Below are positions 17,436 through 26,170 of a DNA stretch of 64,000 bases, piece by piece. How positions within the stretch are numbered: position 1 is the first letter of the stretch; the number at the start of each line of letters is the position of its first letter. Origin of the DNA: Streptomyces barringtoniae (GTDB lineage: Bacteria; Actinomycetota; Actinomycetes; Streptomycetales; Streptomycetaceae); contig NZ_JAJHNP010000022.1 in the NCBI RefSeq assembly GCF_020819595.1, positions 1 to 64,000 of the forward strand. Reading direction: 5' to 3'. Position numbers and translations under genes: made by a program. The notes beneath the pieces are model-generated. The model searched no databases, was not told the DNA's origin, and saw nothing but the letters and a program-made list of their open reading frames with translations.

Positions 17436-18066
17436 GTGTCCAGGGTGCGGGAGAGACACGGATCACGCAGGTTCTTTTCGTTTGCAGGTTTGGTCCACAA
17501 GCAAGTGGTGTTATCCACAGGGGAATTGGCGACTCTGTGGACAAGTGATCTGTGGATTGGGATGGTTCGTGAAGTTGCTTGTGGCGGACGGAGTCTGTGG
17601 CCAAGCGGTCCAAGGTCCGTGATTTCACCTCGGGTTCGGCTGACAGTGCGGTGAGCTCAAGAACGCGTTCCCGGCCAACGGTTCCTTCTGGGGCGCGGAT
17701 TGTCCCGGTGTGGCGGGTGCCCGAGAACTCTCCTGCGGGCCTCTGCGCATCCAGGTGTGCGCAGAGGTCTCGTGGCCAACGCCGCTATGGACGGCGCCAG
17801 TTCGGCGCGCGCCGTCTGCTCGGCCGAAGGGCGCAGCCGGGCACCTGCGAGGCAGCTTCCGCCGCGCGAGCGACCGCACGGTGAGCTGGGGCGGCCACAT
17901 GGCGGGCGAAGACACCTTCGGTGGCGAAATCCAGGAAATACGCGGCGATTTGCCTGGCCTGCCTTCTCAACTCTCCCAGATGGCCTGTGAGCACGGACAG
18001 TGGACACCCGCAACGTGCAACTCAAAGGCCACGGACAACGCTTGAGGGCACGGGACGGGGAACGCC
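17436..18066. other. intergenic region upstream of kptA with DnaA boxes
   Basis: No convincing gene: the open frames here have non-coding composition. The first 170 bp hold the DnaA-box group described separately. The remainder (17640-18066) shows nothing I can name beyond being the 3' flank of the hydrolase-SDR gene. Confidence 0.6.
17491..17604. other. DnaA-box cluster A (five boxes)
   Basis: Matches to TT(A/G)TCCACA: TGGTCCACA at 17491 (one mismatch), TTATCCACA at 17511 (exact), TGTGGACAA at 17536 (exact, reverse), TGTGGATTG at 17551 (one mismatch, reverse) and TGTGGCCAA at 17596 (one mismatch, reverse). The density is far above chance for a 72% GC genome. Initiator DnaA is the likely ligand. 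Confidence 0.7.
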
Positions 18067-19857
18067 TCACACCTTCGGCTCCACCTGAGCCAGTCCCCGC
18101 AACGCCCCGGGCAGGAACCGTGACAGCAGATGCGCGCCGCGCGCCTCCGGTGTCACCGGCACCACAGCCCGGTTGCGGGCCACGGCGTCCAGGATCGCCT
18201 CGGCGACCTTCTCCGGTGGGTAGTTGCGCAGGCCGTACAGGCGGGCCGAGTTCTTCTGGCGGCGGCGCTCCTCCGCCTCGTCCACACCGGCGAAGCGGGC
18301 CGTGGAGGTGATGTTCGTGTTGACGATGCCGGGGCAGATCGCGCTCACCCCGATGCCCTGACCGGCGAGTTCGGCGCGCAGGCACTCGGAGAGCATCAGC
18401 ACCGCGGCCTTGGAGGTGCCGTAGGCGGGCAGGGCCCGGGAGGGCTGGAACGCCGCCGCAGACGCGATGTTGACGATGTGGCCGCCCTGGCCGCGCTCGG
18501 CCATCCGCGCGCCGAAGAGCCGGCAGCCGTGGATCACGCCCCAGAGGTTGACGTCCAGAACCCTGCGCCAGTCTTCGGTGGTGGTGGCGAAGAAAGAGCC
18601 CGACAGCCCGATGCCCGCGTTGTTGACCAGCACGTCCAGCACGCCGTACTCGCGGTGCACCTTCTCCGCGAGCTTCTCCATCGCCTGCTCGTCGGAGACG
18701 TCGGCCGTCTCCGCCCAGGCCTCGGGCGCGCCGGTGAGCCGGGACAGCTCGGCGGTGCGGGCGGCGGCCTCTGCGTCGCGGTCGACGGCCACCACGCGCG
18801 CGCCGGCCTCCGCGAACGCGAACGCCGTGGCCCGGCCGATGCCACTGCCGGCCCCGGTGATCAGGACCAACTGGCCGCCGAACCGGTCGGCGTGGCGGCC
18901 GGTGGCCTTCGGTTCGGGGCGGCCGCCGTCCACGGACATGATGAACTCCTCGATCCAGGAGGCGAGTTGATGAGGGCGGGTGCGCGGCACCCAGTGCTTG
19001 GCCGGGAGCGTGCGGCGGGTCAGTTGCGGCACCCACCGCTCCAGGTCGTCGTACAGGCGCTCCGAAAGGAACGCGTCCCCCTGGGGCGTGATGAGCTGCA
19101 CGGGCGCGTGCGCGTACGCGTCCGGGCGCGGCCTGAGCAGCCGTGGGCGGACGTTGTCCCGGTACAGCCAGGCGCCGTGCGCCGCGTCGGAGGGCAGGGA
19201 CGAGGTCGGGTAGTCGCCCCCCGGGACCTTCTCCACCCGCTGGAGGATCTTGGGCCAGCGCTTGCCGAGCGGGCCGCGCCAGGCCAGTTCCGGCAGGGCC
19301 GGAGTGTGCAGCAGGTACACGTACCAGGACTTGGCGCCCTGGCCGAGGAGCTGGCCCACCCTGCGGGGCGTGGGACGCCGCACGCGCGCGTTGATCCAGT
19401 GCCCGAAGTGGTCCAGGGACGGGCCGGAGATCGAGGTGAAGGAGGCGATACGGCCCTCGGTGCGGCCGACCGTGACGAACTCCCAGGACTGCACCGAGCC
19501 CCAGTCGTGCCCCACCAGGTGGACCGGGCGGTCCGGGCTCACCGCGTCCACGACGGCCAGGAAGTCGTCGGTGAGCTTGGGCAGCGTGAAGCCGCCGCGC
19601 AGCGGCCGGGGCGCCGTCGAACGGCCGTGGCCCCGGACGTCGTACAGGACCACGTGGAAGCGGTCGGCCAGGCGGGCGGCCACCTCGGACCAGACCTCCT
19701 TGCTGTCCGGGTAGCCGTGCACCAGAACCACCGTGGGCTGCTCCGGATCGCCCAGCTCGGCCACGCACAGCTCGACCCCGCCGGTCGCCACCCGGCGCTC
19801 CCGCGCACCCTTCAGCGCCACGTTCGCCGTCGCTCCTCCCGACACGTCCGCCGTCAC
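18067..19857 (-). CDS. alpha/beta-hydrolase - short-chain dehydrogenase fusion (EphD-like)
   Basis: A 596-residue two-domain protein. The N-terminal half is an epoxide-hydrolase-type alpha/beta hydrolase with VHGYPDS and nucleophile motif VGHDWGS. The C-terminal half is a classical SDR with TGAGSGIGRATA, NNAGIG and the YGTSK catalytic pair preceded by the Ser of NIASA. The same fusion exists as mycobacterial EphD, implicated in lipid metabolism. The GTG at 19857 overlaps the stop of the M24 peptidase gene (GTGA) with GGAGGAG upstream, so the two are translationally coupled. Confidence 0.92.
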   Translation of the reverse strand: MTADVSGGATANVALKGARERRVATGGVELCVAELGDPEQPTVVLVHGYPDSKEVWSEVAARLADRFHVVLYDVRGHGRSTAPRPLRGGFTLPKLTDDFLAVVDAVSPDRPVHLVGHDWGSVQSWEFVTVGRTEGRIASFTSISGPSLDHFGHWINARVRRPTPRRVGQLLGQGAKSWYVYLLHTPALPELAWRGPLGKRWPKILQRVEKVPGGDYPTSSLPSDAAHGAWLYRDNVRPRLLRPRPDAYAHAPVQLITPQGDAFLSERLYDDLERWVPQLTRRTLPAKHWVPRTRPHQLASWIEEFIMSVDGGRPEPKATGRHADRFGGQLVLITGAGSGIGRATAFAFAEAGARVVAVDRDAEAAARTAELSRLTGAPEAWAETADVSDEQAMEKLAEKVHREYGVLDVLVNNAGIGLSGSFFATTTEDWRRVLDVNLWGVIHGCRLFGARMAERGQGGHIVNIASAAAFQPSRALPAYGTSKAAVLMLSECLRAELAGQGIGVSAICPGIVNTNITSTARFAGVDEAEERRRQKNSARLYGLRNYPPEKVAEAILDAVARNRAVVPVTPEARGAHLLSRFLPGALRGLAQVEPKV

Positions 19858-20696
19858 TTCTCCTCCGCCCAGCGCCGCACGTGCGGCAGATCGTCGTCCA
19901 GCCAGAACGCGCTCTGCTCGGGGTCCTTCGAGTCGGTGACCACGAGGATCTCCTCGAACTTGGCGCCCGTTCCCCGGAAGCCGAGGTGGGGTTCGACCGC
20001 CCACAGGCCCGGCTGCGGAGGATGGTCGGAGAAGCGGTACGGCGACCACAGCGGGGACCAGCCCTCGCGGTGGCCGTGCAGCGCGTCGGCGGCCAGGCCC
20101 TTCAGGGACTGCGTACCGAACCCGAAGAGGTGGGGAGAGAAGCGGCGCTGCTTCACGCGGTCCACCTTGTGGGCGATCACGCCGAAGGGGTACGCGCGAT
20201 GCCGGTTGGCATAGCCCTGGCGGACCATGAGCCGGTCCACGTCCTCGTAGATCTCGCGCAGCGGGCGCCGTTCGCGCACCTCGTGCAGGATCAGCTCGCG
20301 ATGGGCTTCCAGGTCGGCCATCAGCCGGTCCTGCACCGGGTTGACGCCGAGCGAGCCCGAGTAGCCGATGTCCGCCGTGTATCCCTCGCAGACGGGTGCC
20401 ATGTCCAGGATGAACGGCATGCCCGGCTCCAGGGCGCGGTCGGTGGGGAAGAACTGCAGAGGTATGCGGAAGTTCACGAACGCCGTGCGGTCGCCGAACC
20501 AGGCGAAGGGCAGGTGGAACCAGTCCCGCACCCCGCGCTCGCGCAGCCACTCCCGCTGCATCCGCGCCGCCTCGCGCTCGGTCATGCCCGGCTCCAGCCG
20601 CGCCGCGACCGCCTCCGCGCACTCGTAGGCGAGGCGCTGCACCCGCCTGAACCCCCGCAGTTCCACGGGGAGTTCGCTGCTCACTGCCGTCGTCAT
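19854..20696 (-). CDS. M24 family metallopeptidase
   Basis: A 280-residue pita-bread-fold protein without an N-terminal extension. Probable metal ligands are the Asp pair in ILDMAPVCEGYTADIGYSG and the glutamates in AVEPHLGF and KFEEILVV. The usual His-bearing loop is divergent, so peptidase activity is likely but not certain. Start at the ATG at 20696. It is the first gene of a two-gene unit with the hydrolase-SDR fusion, which hints at a small-molecule amide/proline-type substrate shared with that enzyme (inference). Confidence 0.82.
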   Translation of the reverse strand: MTTAVSSELPVELRGFRRVQRLAYECAEAVAARLEPGMTEREAARMQREWLRERGVRDWFHLPFAWFGDRTAFVNFRIPLQFFPTDRALEPGMPFILDMAPVCEGYTADIGYSGSLGVNPVQDRLMADLEAHRELILHEVRERRPLREIYEDVDRLMVRQGYANRHRAYPFGVIAHKVDRVKQRRFSPHLFGFGTQSLKGLAADALHGHREGWSPLWSPYRFSDHPPQPGLWAVEPHLGFRGTGAKFEEILVVTDSKDPEQSAFWLDDDLPHVRRWAEEK

Positions 20697-20957
20697 GCCG
20701 CCCCGTCCCGTCGCGGCGTCGACTCGTCCCGTCGATGCGCCGACTCGTCTGTGGACCGCCGTACTCGTCCGTAACTTGACACTGGTGAATGTGGCAGTTG
20801 TTAGAGGCCGCGTCAATAGGAGGGGTGACAGGCTGTGGAGAACCCGGGGTAACCCTTAGGCGTGGCTTCCCCTAGGGCCCCGTAATACTTGGGTCTGACG
20901 CGAAGACGGCTCTGAGGTCTGACGACCGGCGTGGCCCGCATCACTACCGTCGTATGC

Positions 20958-21944
20958 GTGACTGTGATCGCGACCGAAAGCCTGAGCAAGCGGTTCCCCC
21001 GGGTGACCGCGCTCGACCGGCTGTCCGTGGACATCGGGCCCGGTGTGACCGGACTCGTCGGAGCCAACGGCGCCGGCAAGTCCACCCTGATCAAGATCCT
21101 GCTGGGTCTGTCCCCCGCCACGGAGGGCCGCGCCGAGGTGCTCGGCCTCGACGTCGCCACCAAGGGCGGCGCCATCCGCGAGCGCGTCGGCTACATGCCG
21201 GAGCACGACTGCCTGCCACCGGACGTCTCGGCCACCGAGTTCGTCGTCCACATGGCACGCATGTCCGGCCTGCCGCCCACCGCCGCGCGCGAACGCACCG
21301 CGGACACCCTGCGCCACGTGGGTCTGTACGAGGAGCGCTACCGCCCCATCGGCGGCTACTCGACGGGCATGAAGCAGCGGGTCAAGCTCGCCCAGGCGCT
21401 GGTGCACGACCCGAAGCTGGTGTTCCTGGACGAGCCGACCAACGGCCTCGACCCGGTCGGCCGGGACGAGATGCTCGGCCTGATCCGCCGCATCCACACC
21501 GAGTTCGGCATCTCGGTCCTGGTCACCTCCCACCTCCTCGGTGAACTGGAGCGCACCTGCGACCACGTCGTCGTCATCGACGGCGGCAAGCTGCTGCGCT
21601 CCAGCTCCACCACCGACTTCACGCAGACCACGACCACCCTCGCGATCGAGGTCACCGACAGCGACACCCACCCCGACGGAACCCGCGCGGTCCGCGACGC
21701 GCTCCACGCGCGCGGAGTGGAGACCGAGAACGAGGGCGCCGGACTGCCCGGCGCCGGACACATCCTGCTGCTGACCGCCCAGGGCGAGGAGACCTACGAC
21801 CTGGTCCGGGACGTCGTCGCCGACCTCGGCCTGGGCCTGGTGCGCATGGAGCAGCGCCGGCACCACATCTCCGAGGTGTTCACCAGCAGCGCCGAGCACA
21901 GCGGCGACGAGCAGCGGAAGGAGGCCGTCCGTCATGGCGGTTGA
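20958..21944 (+). CDS. ABC transporter ATP-binding protein
   Basis: A 328-residue ABC-2-type ATPase. Walker A is GANGAGKST, the signature is YSTGMKQR, Walker B is LVFLDEPTNGLDP and the H-loop is TSHLL. A C-terminal domain of about 100 residues follows the ATPase core. I placed the start at the GTG at 20958; GTGs at 20931 and 20964 are possible and none has a strong ribosome binding site, so a leaderless transcript is plausible. It is first of a four-gene operon with two ATPases and two permeases. Confidence 0.92.
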   Translation: MTVIATESLSKRFPRVTALDRLSVDIGPGVTGLVGANGAGKSTLIKILLGLSPATEGRAEVLGLDVATKGGAIRERVGYMPEHDCLPPDVSATEFVVHMARMSGLPPTAARERTADTLRHVGLYEERYRPIGGYSTGMKQRVKLAQALVHDPKLVFLDEPTNGLDPVGRDEMLGLIRRIHTEFGISVLVTSHLLGELERTCDHVVVIDGGKLLRSSSTTDFTQTTTTLAIEVTDSDTHPDGTRAVRDALHARGVETENEGAGLPGAGHILLLTAQGEETYDLVRDVVADLGLGLVRMEQRRHHISEVFTSSAEHSGDEQRKEAVRHGG

Positions 21945-22851
21945 GCGCCCTTTGCAGCCCCTGACCTCTCCCGCGGGCGACCAGACCCGCATCCACGACA
22001 TCGGCTATCGCGGCTACGACGGCCCCCGCCTCGGCCGCGCCTACGCCCGCCGCTCGCTGTACTCGCAGTCCCTGCGCGGCGCCTACGGCCTCGGCCGCTC
22101 GGCCAAGTCCAAGGTGCTGCCGATGCTGCTGTTCGCCGTGATGTGCGTGCCCGCGGCCATCATGGTGGCCGTCGCGGTCGCCACCAAGGCGCACGAACTG
22201 CCGGTGGCCTACACCCGCTACGCGATCATGCTGCAGGCCGTGATCAGCCTGTACGTCGCCGCGCAGGCACCCCAGGCCGTCTCCCGCGACCTGCGCTTCA
22301 AGACCGTACCGCTGTACTTCTCGCGGCCCATCGAGACCGCCGACTATGTACGCGCCAAGTTCGCCTCGCTCGCCTCGGCGATCTTCATCCTGACCGCCGC
22401 TCCCCTGCTCGTGATGTACGTGGGCGCGCTGCTGTCCAAACTGGGCTTCGCCCACCAGACGAAGGAATTCGCCGAGGGACTGGTCTCCGTGGCCCTGCTC
22501 TCCCTGCTCTTCGCCGGCATCGGCCTGGTCATCGCCGCCGTCACCCCGCGCCGCGGCTTCGGCATCGCCGCCGTGATCGCGGTGATGGTCATCTCCTACG
22601 GAGCGGTCAGCACGCTCCAGGCCATCGCCAATGTGCAGAACCACACCTCCGCCATCCCCTGGATCGGCCTGTTCTCGCCCATCACGCTCATCGACGGAGT
22701 CCAGTCGGCCTTCCTGGGCGCGACCGCCCGCAACCCCGGCGCGGTCGACCCGTCGGCCGGGCAGGGCGTGGTCTACGTCCTGGTCGTGCTCGCCCTGATC
22801 GCCGGCAGCTACGGCCTGCTGATCCGCCGCTACAAGAAGGTGGGACTGTGA
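21934..22851 (+). CDS. ABC-2 type transporter permease
   Basis: A 305-residue membrane protein with a cytoplasmic N-terminus containing IHDIGYRGYDGPR, a signature of this permease type, followed by six predicted helices. It overlaps the preceding ATPase gene by 11 bp. Together with that ATPase it probably forms one export unit; the substrate is unknown. Confidence 0.9.
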   Translation: MAVERPLQPLTSPAGDQTRIHDIGYRGYDGPRLGRAYARRSLYSQSLRGAYGLGRSAKSKVLPMLLFAVMCVPAAIMVAVAVATKAHELPVAYTRYAIMLQAVISLYVAAQAPQAVSRDLRFKTVPLYFSRPIETADYVRAKFASLASAIFILTAAPLLVMYVGALLSKLGFAHQTKEFAEGLVSVALLSLLFAGIGLVIAAVTPRRGFGIAAVIAVMVISYGAVSTLQAIANVQNHTSAIPWIGLFSPITLIDGVQSAFLGATARNPGAVDPSAGQGVVYVLVVLALIAGSYGLLIRRYKKVGL

Positions 22852-23759
22852 CCACGCTCAGCATCGACCACGTCTCGCGTTGGTTCGGCAACGTGGTCGC
22901 CGTCAACGACATCACCATGACCATCGGCCCCGGCGTCACCGGCCTGCTCGGCCCCAACGGCGCCGGAAAGTCCACCCTGATCAACATGATGGGCGGCTTC
23001 CTCGCCCCCTCCACCGGCACGGTCACCCTCGACGGACAGCCGGTGTGGCGCAACGAGCAGATCTACCGGCACATCGGCATCGTCCCCGAGCGGGAGGCGA
23101 TGTACGACTTCCTCACCGGCCGCGAGTTCGTCGTCGCCAACGCCGAGCTGCACGGCCTCGGCGAGAAGGCGGCCCAACGGGCGCTCGCCACGGTCGAGAT
23201 GGAGTACGCGCAGGACCGGAAGATCTCCACGTACTCCAAGGGCATGCGGCAGCGCGTGAAGATGGCCAGCGCCCTGGTCCACGACCCGTCGCTGCTGCTG
23301 CTGGACGAGCCGTTCAACGGCATGGACCCGCGCCAGCGCATGCAACTGATGGACCTGTTGCGGAAGATGGGCGACGAGGGCCGCACGGTGCTGTTCTCCT
23401 CGCACATCCTCGAAGAGGTCGAGCAACTCGCCCGGCACATCGAGGTCGTCGTCGCGGGCAGGCACGCGGCCAGCGGCGACTTCCGCAAGATCCGCCGGCT
23501 GATGACCGACCGCCCGCACCGCTATCTGGTCCGCTCGAGCGACGACCGCACCCTCGCGGCCGCGCTGATCGCCGACCCGTCGACGGCCGGCATCGAGGTC
23601 GACCTGACCGAGGGCGCGCTGCGCATCCAGGCCGTCGACTTCGGCCGCTTCACCGCCCTGCTGCCGAGGGTCGCCCGGGACCACGGCATCCGGCTCCTCA
23701 CGGTCTCGCCGTCCGACGAGTCCCTGGAGTCCGTCTTCTCGTATCTGGTCGCGGCGTAG
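22848..23759 (+). CDS. ABC transporter ATP-binding protein
   Basis: A 303-residue ATPase. Walker A is GPNGAGKST, the signature is YSKGMRQR, Walker B is LLLLDEPFNGMDP and the switch is FSSHIL, followed by a C-terminal regulatory domain of about 80 residues. The GTG at 22848 overlaps the permease stop codon (GTGA), which fixes the start and indicates translational coupling. It pairs with the permease downstream. Confidence 0.94.
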   Translation: MTTLSIDHVSRWFGNVVAVNDITMTIGPGVTGLLGPNGAGKSTLINMMGGFLAPSTGTVTLDGQPVWRNEQIYRHIGIVPEREAMYDFLTGREFVVANAELHGLGEKAAQRALATVEMEYAQDRKISTYSKGMRQRVKMASALVHDPSLLLLDEPFNGMDPRQRMQLMDLLRKMGDEGRTVLFSSHILEEVEQLARHIEVVVAGRHAASGDFRKIRRLMTDRPHRYLVRSSDDRTLAAALIADPSTAGIEVDLTEGALRIQAVDFGRFTALLPRVARDHGIRLLTVSPSDESLESVFSYLVAA

Positions 23760-23769
23760 GAGGCCGAAG

Positions 23770-24489
23770 ATGTACGACCCCACCGTCGCCCGGCTCACCT
23801 ACCGAGCCCTGCTCGGCCGCCGCCGGGCCCTCATCCTCGGCGCACTGCCGCTGCTGCTGATCATCATCTCCGTGGCCGTGCGCGGCCTGACCGGAGCCGA
23901 CGACCAGACCGCCTCCGACGTGCTCGGCGGCTTCGCGATCGCCACGATGGTGCCGATCATCGGCGTCATCGCGGGCACGGGCGCGATCGGACCGGAGATC
24001 GACGACGGCTCCGTCGTCTATCTGCTGTCCAAGCCGCTGAAGCGGCCGGCGATCATCTTCACCAAGCTGATCGTCGCCATCGCCGTGACCATGGTCTTCT
24101 CGGCGGTGCCCACCCTGATCGCGGGCCTGATCCTCAACGGCAACGGCCAGCAGGTCGCCGTCGCCTACATGATCGCCGCGCTGGTGTCCTCCATCGCCTA
24201 CTCGGCGCTGTTCCTGCTGCTCGGCACGGTCTCCCGGCACGCCGTGGTCTTCGGGCTCGTCTACGCGCTGGTCTGGGAGGCGCTGTTCGGCTCGCTGGTG
24301 CCCGGCGCGCGCACCCTCAGCGTCCAGCAGTGGTCGCTGGCCGTCGCCCACAAGGTCGTCGGTGGTGACCTGGTGACCTCGGACGTGAGCCTGCCGACGG
24401 CCACCGTGCTGCTGGTGGCGGTGACCGTGCTGGCCACCTGGTACGCCGGGCAGAAGCTGCGGACGCTGAAGCTGGCGGGCGAGGAGTAG
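23770..24489 (+). CDS. ABC-2 type transporter permease
   Basis: A 239-residue permease with about six hydrophobic helices and the ABC-2 segment TGAIGPEIDDGSVVYLLSKP, which in this family contacts the ATPase. It begins 10 bp after the second ATPase gene and ends the operon. Two ATPase-permease pairs in one operon may work as a heteromeric exporter. Confidence 0.92.
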   Translation: MYDPTVARLTYRALLGRRRALILGALPLLLIIISVAVRGLTGADDQTASDVLGGFAIATMVPIIGVIAGTGAIGPEIDDGSVVYLLSKPLKRPAIIFTKLIVAIAVTMVFSAVPTLIAGLILNGNGQQVAVAYMIAALVSSIAYSALFLLLGTVSRHAVVFGLVYALVWEALFGSLVPGARTLSVQQWSLAVAHKVVGGDLVTSDVSLPTATVLLVAVTVLATWYAGQKLRTLKLAGEE

Positions 24490-24588
24490 GCGCAGCGGGG
24501 CCCGGCCCGGCTCCGGCGGCCTTGACGGCGACTTCACCTCGGTCCGGGCAGACTGGACAAAACCGGATGTACGGCTAGGAGGCCGGTG

Positions 24589-24840
24589 ATGGCAGAGGAG
24601 ACGCCGAGCGACGACGGGCGGGGGCGGACCGAGGGCGCCGGGGCAGACGTCTGGGACGGCCTGGTCCTGGACGAGGACTTCATACGGGGTGCCGAGACCT
24701 CCGAGCCGTCCGCCCGGGCCCGCATGCTCGCCGCCCGCTGGCGCGCCGAAGCCCCCGAGCCGCAGCCCTGGCGCTCGGACGAGGCGCCGGCCGGCTGGTT
24801 CTTCAGCAAGGCGCGCAGACGCAGGTGGCGTCGGCGGTAG
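24589..24840 (+). CDS. small conserved-looking acidic/basic hypothetical protein
   Basis: An 83-residue protein; the ATG at 24589 has AGGAGG six bases upstream. The first half is acidic (DVWDGLVLDEDFIRGA). The middle EPSARARMLAARWR is helical. The C-terminus ends in a run of arginines (KARRRRWRRR). The excellent ribosome binding site and composition argue for a real gene; no family is recognised. The basic tail could bind nucleic acid or acidic membrane (inference). Confidence 0.75.
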   Translation: MAEETPSDDGRGRTEGAGADVWDGLVLDEDFIRGAETSEPSARARMLAARWRAEAPEPQPWRSDEAPAGWFFSKARRRRWRRR

Positions 24841-24902
24841 CCGCGCGTCCTTTATTCGGTGGCACCCAACTCGGCGGTGAGGCACAGTGGCTGTGCCCCA
24901 TC

Positions 24903-24921
24903 CGCCGGGATCGTCCCGGCG
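24903..24921. terminator. hairpin after small hypothetical gene
   Basis: CGCCGGGA and TCCCGGCG form a perfect 8-bp stem around TCG. It lies 63 bp after the small gene, so it could terminate that transcript. Confidence 0.55.
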
Positions 24922-25092
24922 TCGTGTACCGGGAGTGGAGGTGGACGATGTCCATGCACGGCAGTACGTCCAGCTCCCGACAGGGCAGCCCGAGGCCGGC
25001 TCCGGTGTAGTTACCCCGCCGTAGAGCCCGAGGGGCTGCCCGGGGCGGCCGCTTCGAGCACGCGATGTCGCTCTCGCGTGGGCCGCCCACCC

Positions 25093-25181
<89 letters not shown>

Positions 25182-25207
25182 GAGACGTTTTCACTGGGAC
25201 CTGGTCG

Positions 25208-25300
25208 GGTTGTCAGCCGGGTGGGTGCCCTGCACGACGGTCACGCCACCCTGATCCGCACCGCGCGCGAGATCGCCGGCCCGGATGGCGAGGTCGTCGT
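25208..25300 (+). pseudogene. panC-like N-terminal relic
   Basis: In one frame the stretch VSRVGALHDGH, followed by ATLIRTAREIAGPDGEVVV, closely resembles the start of pantoate-beta-alanine ligase (PanC), whose nucleotide-binding motif is MGALHEGH. The homology stops abruptly after EVVV, and the usual FVNPLQFG continuation is missing. There is no start codon with a ribosome binding site, so it looks like a decayed fragment left beside the tRNA. Confidence 0.55.
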
Positions 25301-25369
25301 GGAGCAGCTGCCCGCAGTGGTGGTGCCGCGGAAGGCGACGGCACCGCGGTCTCCGGCGGGAACCAGCCG

Positions 25370-26170
25370 CTAAGCCAGCAGTCGCTCCAGCACCACCGCG
25401 ATGCCGTCCTCCTCGTTGGAGGAGGTCACCTCGTCGGCCACCGCGCGGAGTTCCTCGTGGGCGTTGGCCATGGCCACGCCCCGCGACGCCCAGGCGAACA
25501 TCGGGATGTCGTTGGGCATGTCGCCGAAGGCGATCGTGTCCGCGGCCTTCAGGCCCAGGCGGCGGGCTGCCAGGGAGAGGCCCGTGGCCTTGGACAGGCC
25601 CAGTGGCAACAGCTCCACGATGCCCTCGCCCGCCATGGCCACGGTGACGAAGCCTCCGGCGGCCTGCCGGGCGGCGTCCGCCAGCTCGTCGTCGCCCATC
25701 GTCGGATGCTGTATGTAGATCTTGTTGAGCGGAGCCGTCCAGAGGTCGGACGCGTCCGTGAAGGGGGTCGCCGGGAGCTTGCCGGTGACCGCGTAGCCCG
25801 GACCGACCAGCACCTCGCCGTCGAGGCCGTCCCGGCTGGCCGCCAGGTACAGCGGACCCACCTCGGCCTCGATCTTGGCCAGCGCCACACCCGCCAGCTG
25901 CCGGTCCAGGGTGACCGAGGTCAGCAGGCGGTGCGCCCCGGCGTCGTAGACCTGCGCGCCCTGGCCGCAGACGGCGAGGCCCTCGTAGCCGAGGTCGTCC
26001 AGGATGTGCCGGGTCCACGGGACCGCGCGGCCGGTGACGACGATGTGGGCCGCGCCCGTCGCGGTGGCCGCGGCGAGCGCGTCTCGGGTGCGCTGCGAGA
26101 CCGACTCGTCGGAGCGCAGGAGCGTTCCGTCGAGGTCGGTCGCGATCAGCCGGTAGGGGAAGCCCGTCAC
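25370..26170 (-). CDS. HAD superfamily phosphatase (Cof type)
   Basis: A 266-residue Cof-type HAD hydrolase with DLDGTLLRSDE (motif I), VVTGRAV (motif II) and GDMPNDIPMF (motif IV) separated by a large cap domain. The GTG at 26170 overlaps the serS stop codon (GTGA), so it is translated with seryl-tRNA synthetase. The coupling is conserved-looking, but the substrate is unknown; a housekeeping phosphatase or metabolite-repair role is possible. Confidence 0.92.
   Translation of the reverse strand: MTGFPYRLIATDLDGTLLRSDESVSQRTRDALAAATATGAAHIVVTGRAVPWTRHILDDLGYEGLAVCGQGAQVYDAGAHRLLTSVTLDRQLAGVALAKIEAEVGPLYLAASRDGLDGEVLVGPGYAVTGKLPATPFTDASDLWTAPLNKIYIQHPTMGDDELADAARQAAGGFVTVAMAGEGIVELLPLGLSKATGLSLAARRLGLKAADTIAFGDMPNDIPMFAWASRGVAMANAHEELRAVADEVTSSNEEDGIAVVLERLLA

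Noticed and set aside
18067..20622. A single 851-codon protein covering the hydrolase-SDR and part of the M24 peptidase
   Set aside because: The first 255 codons are the wrong frame of the M24 gene; the real start is the GTG at 19857.
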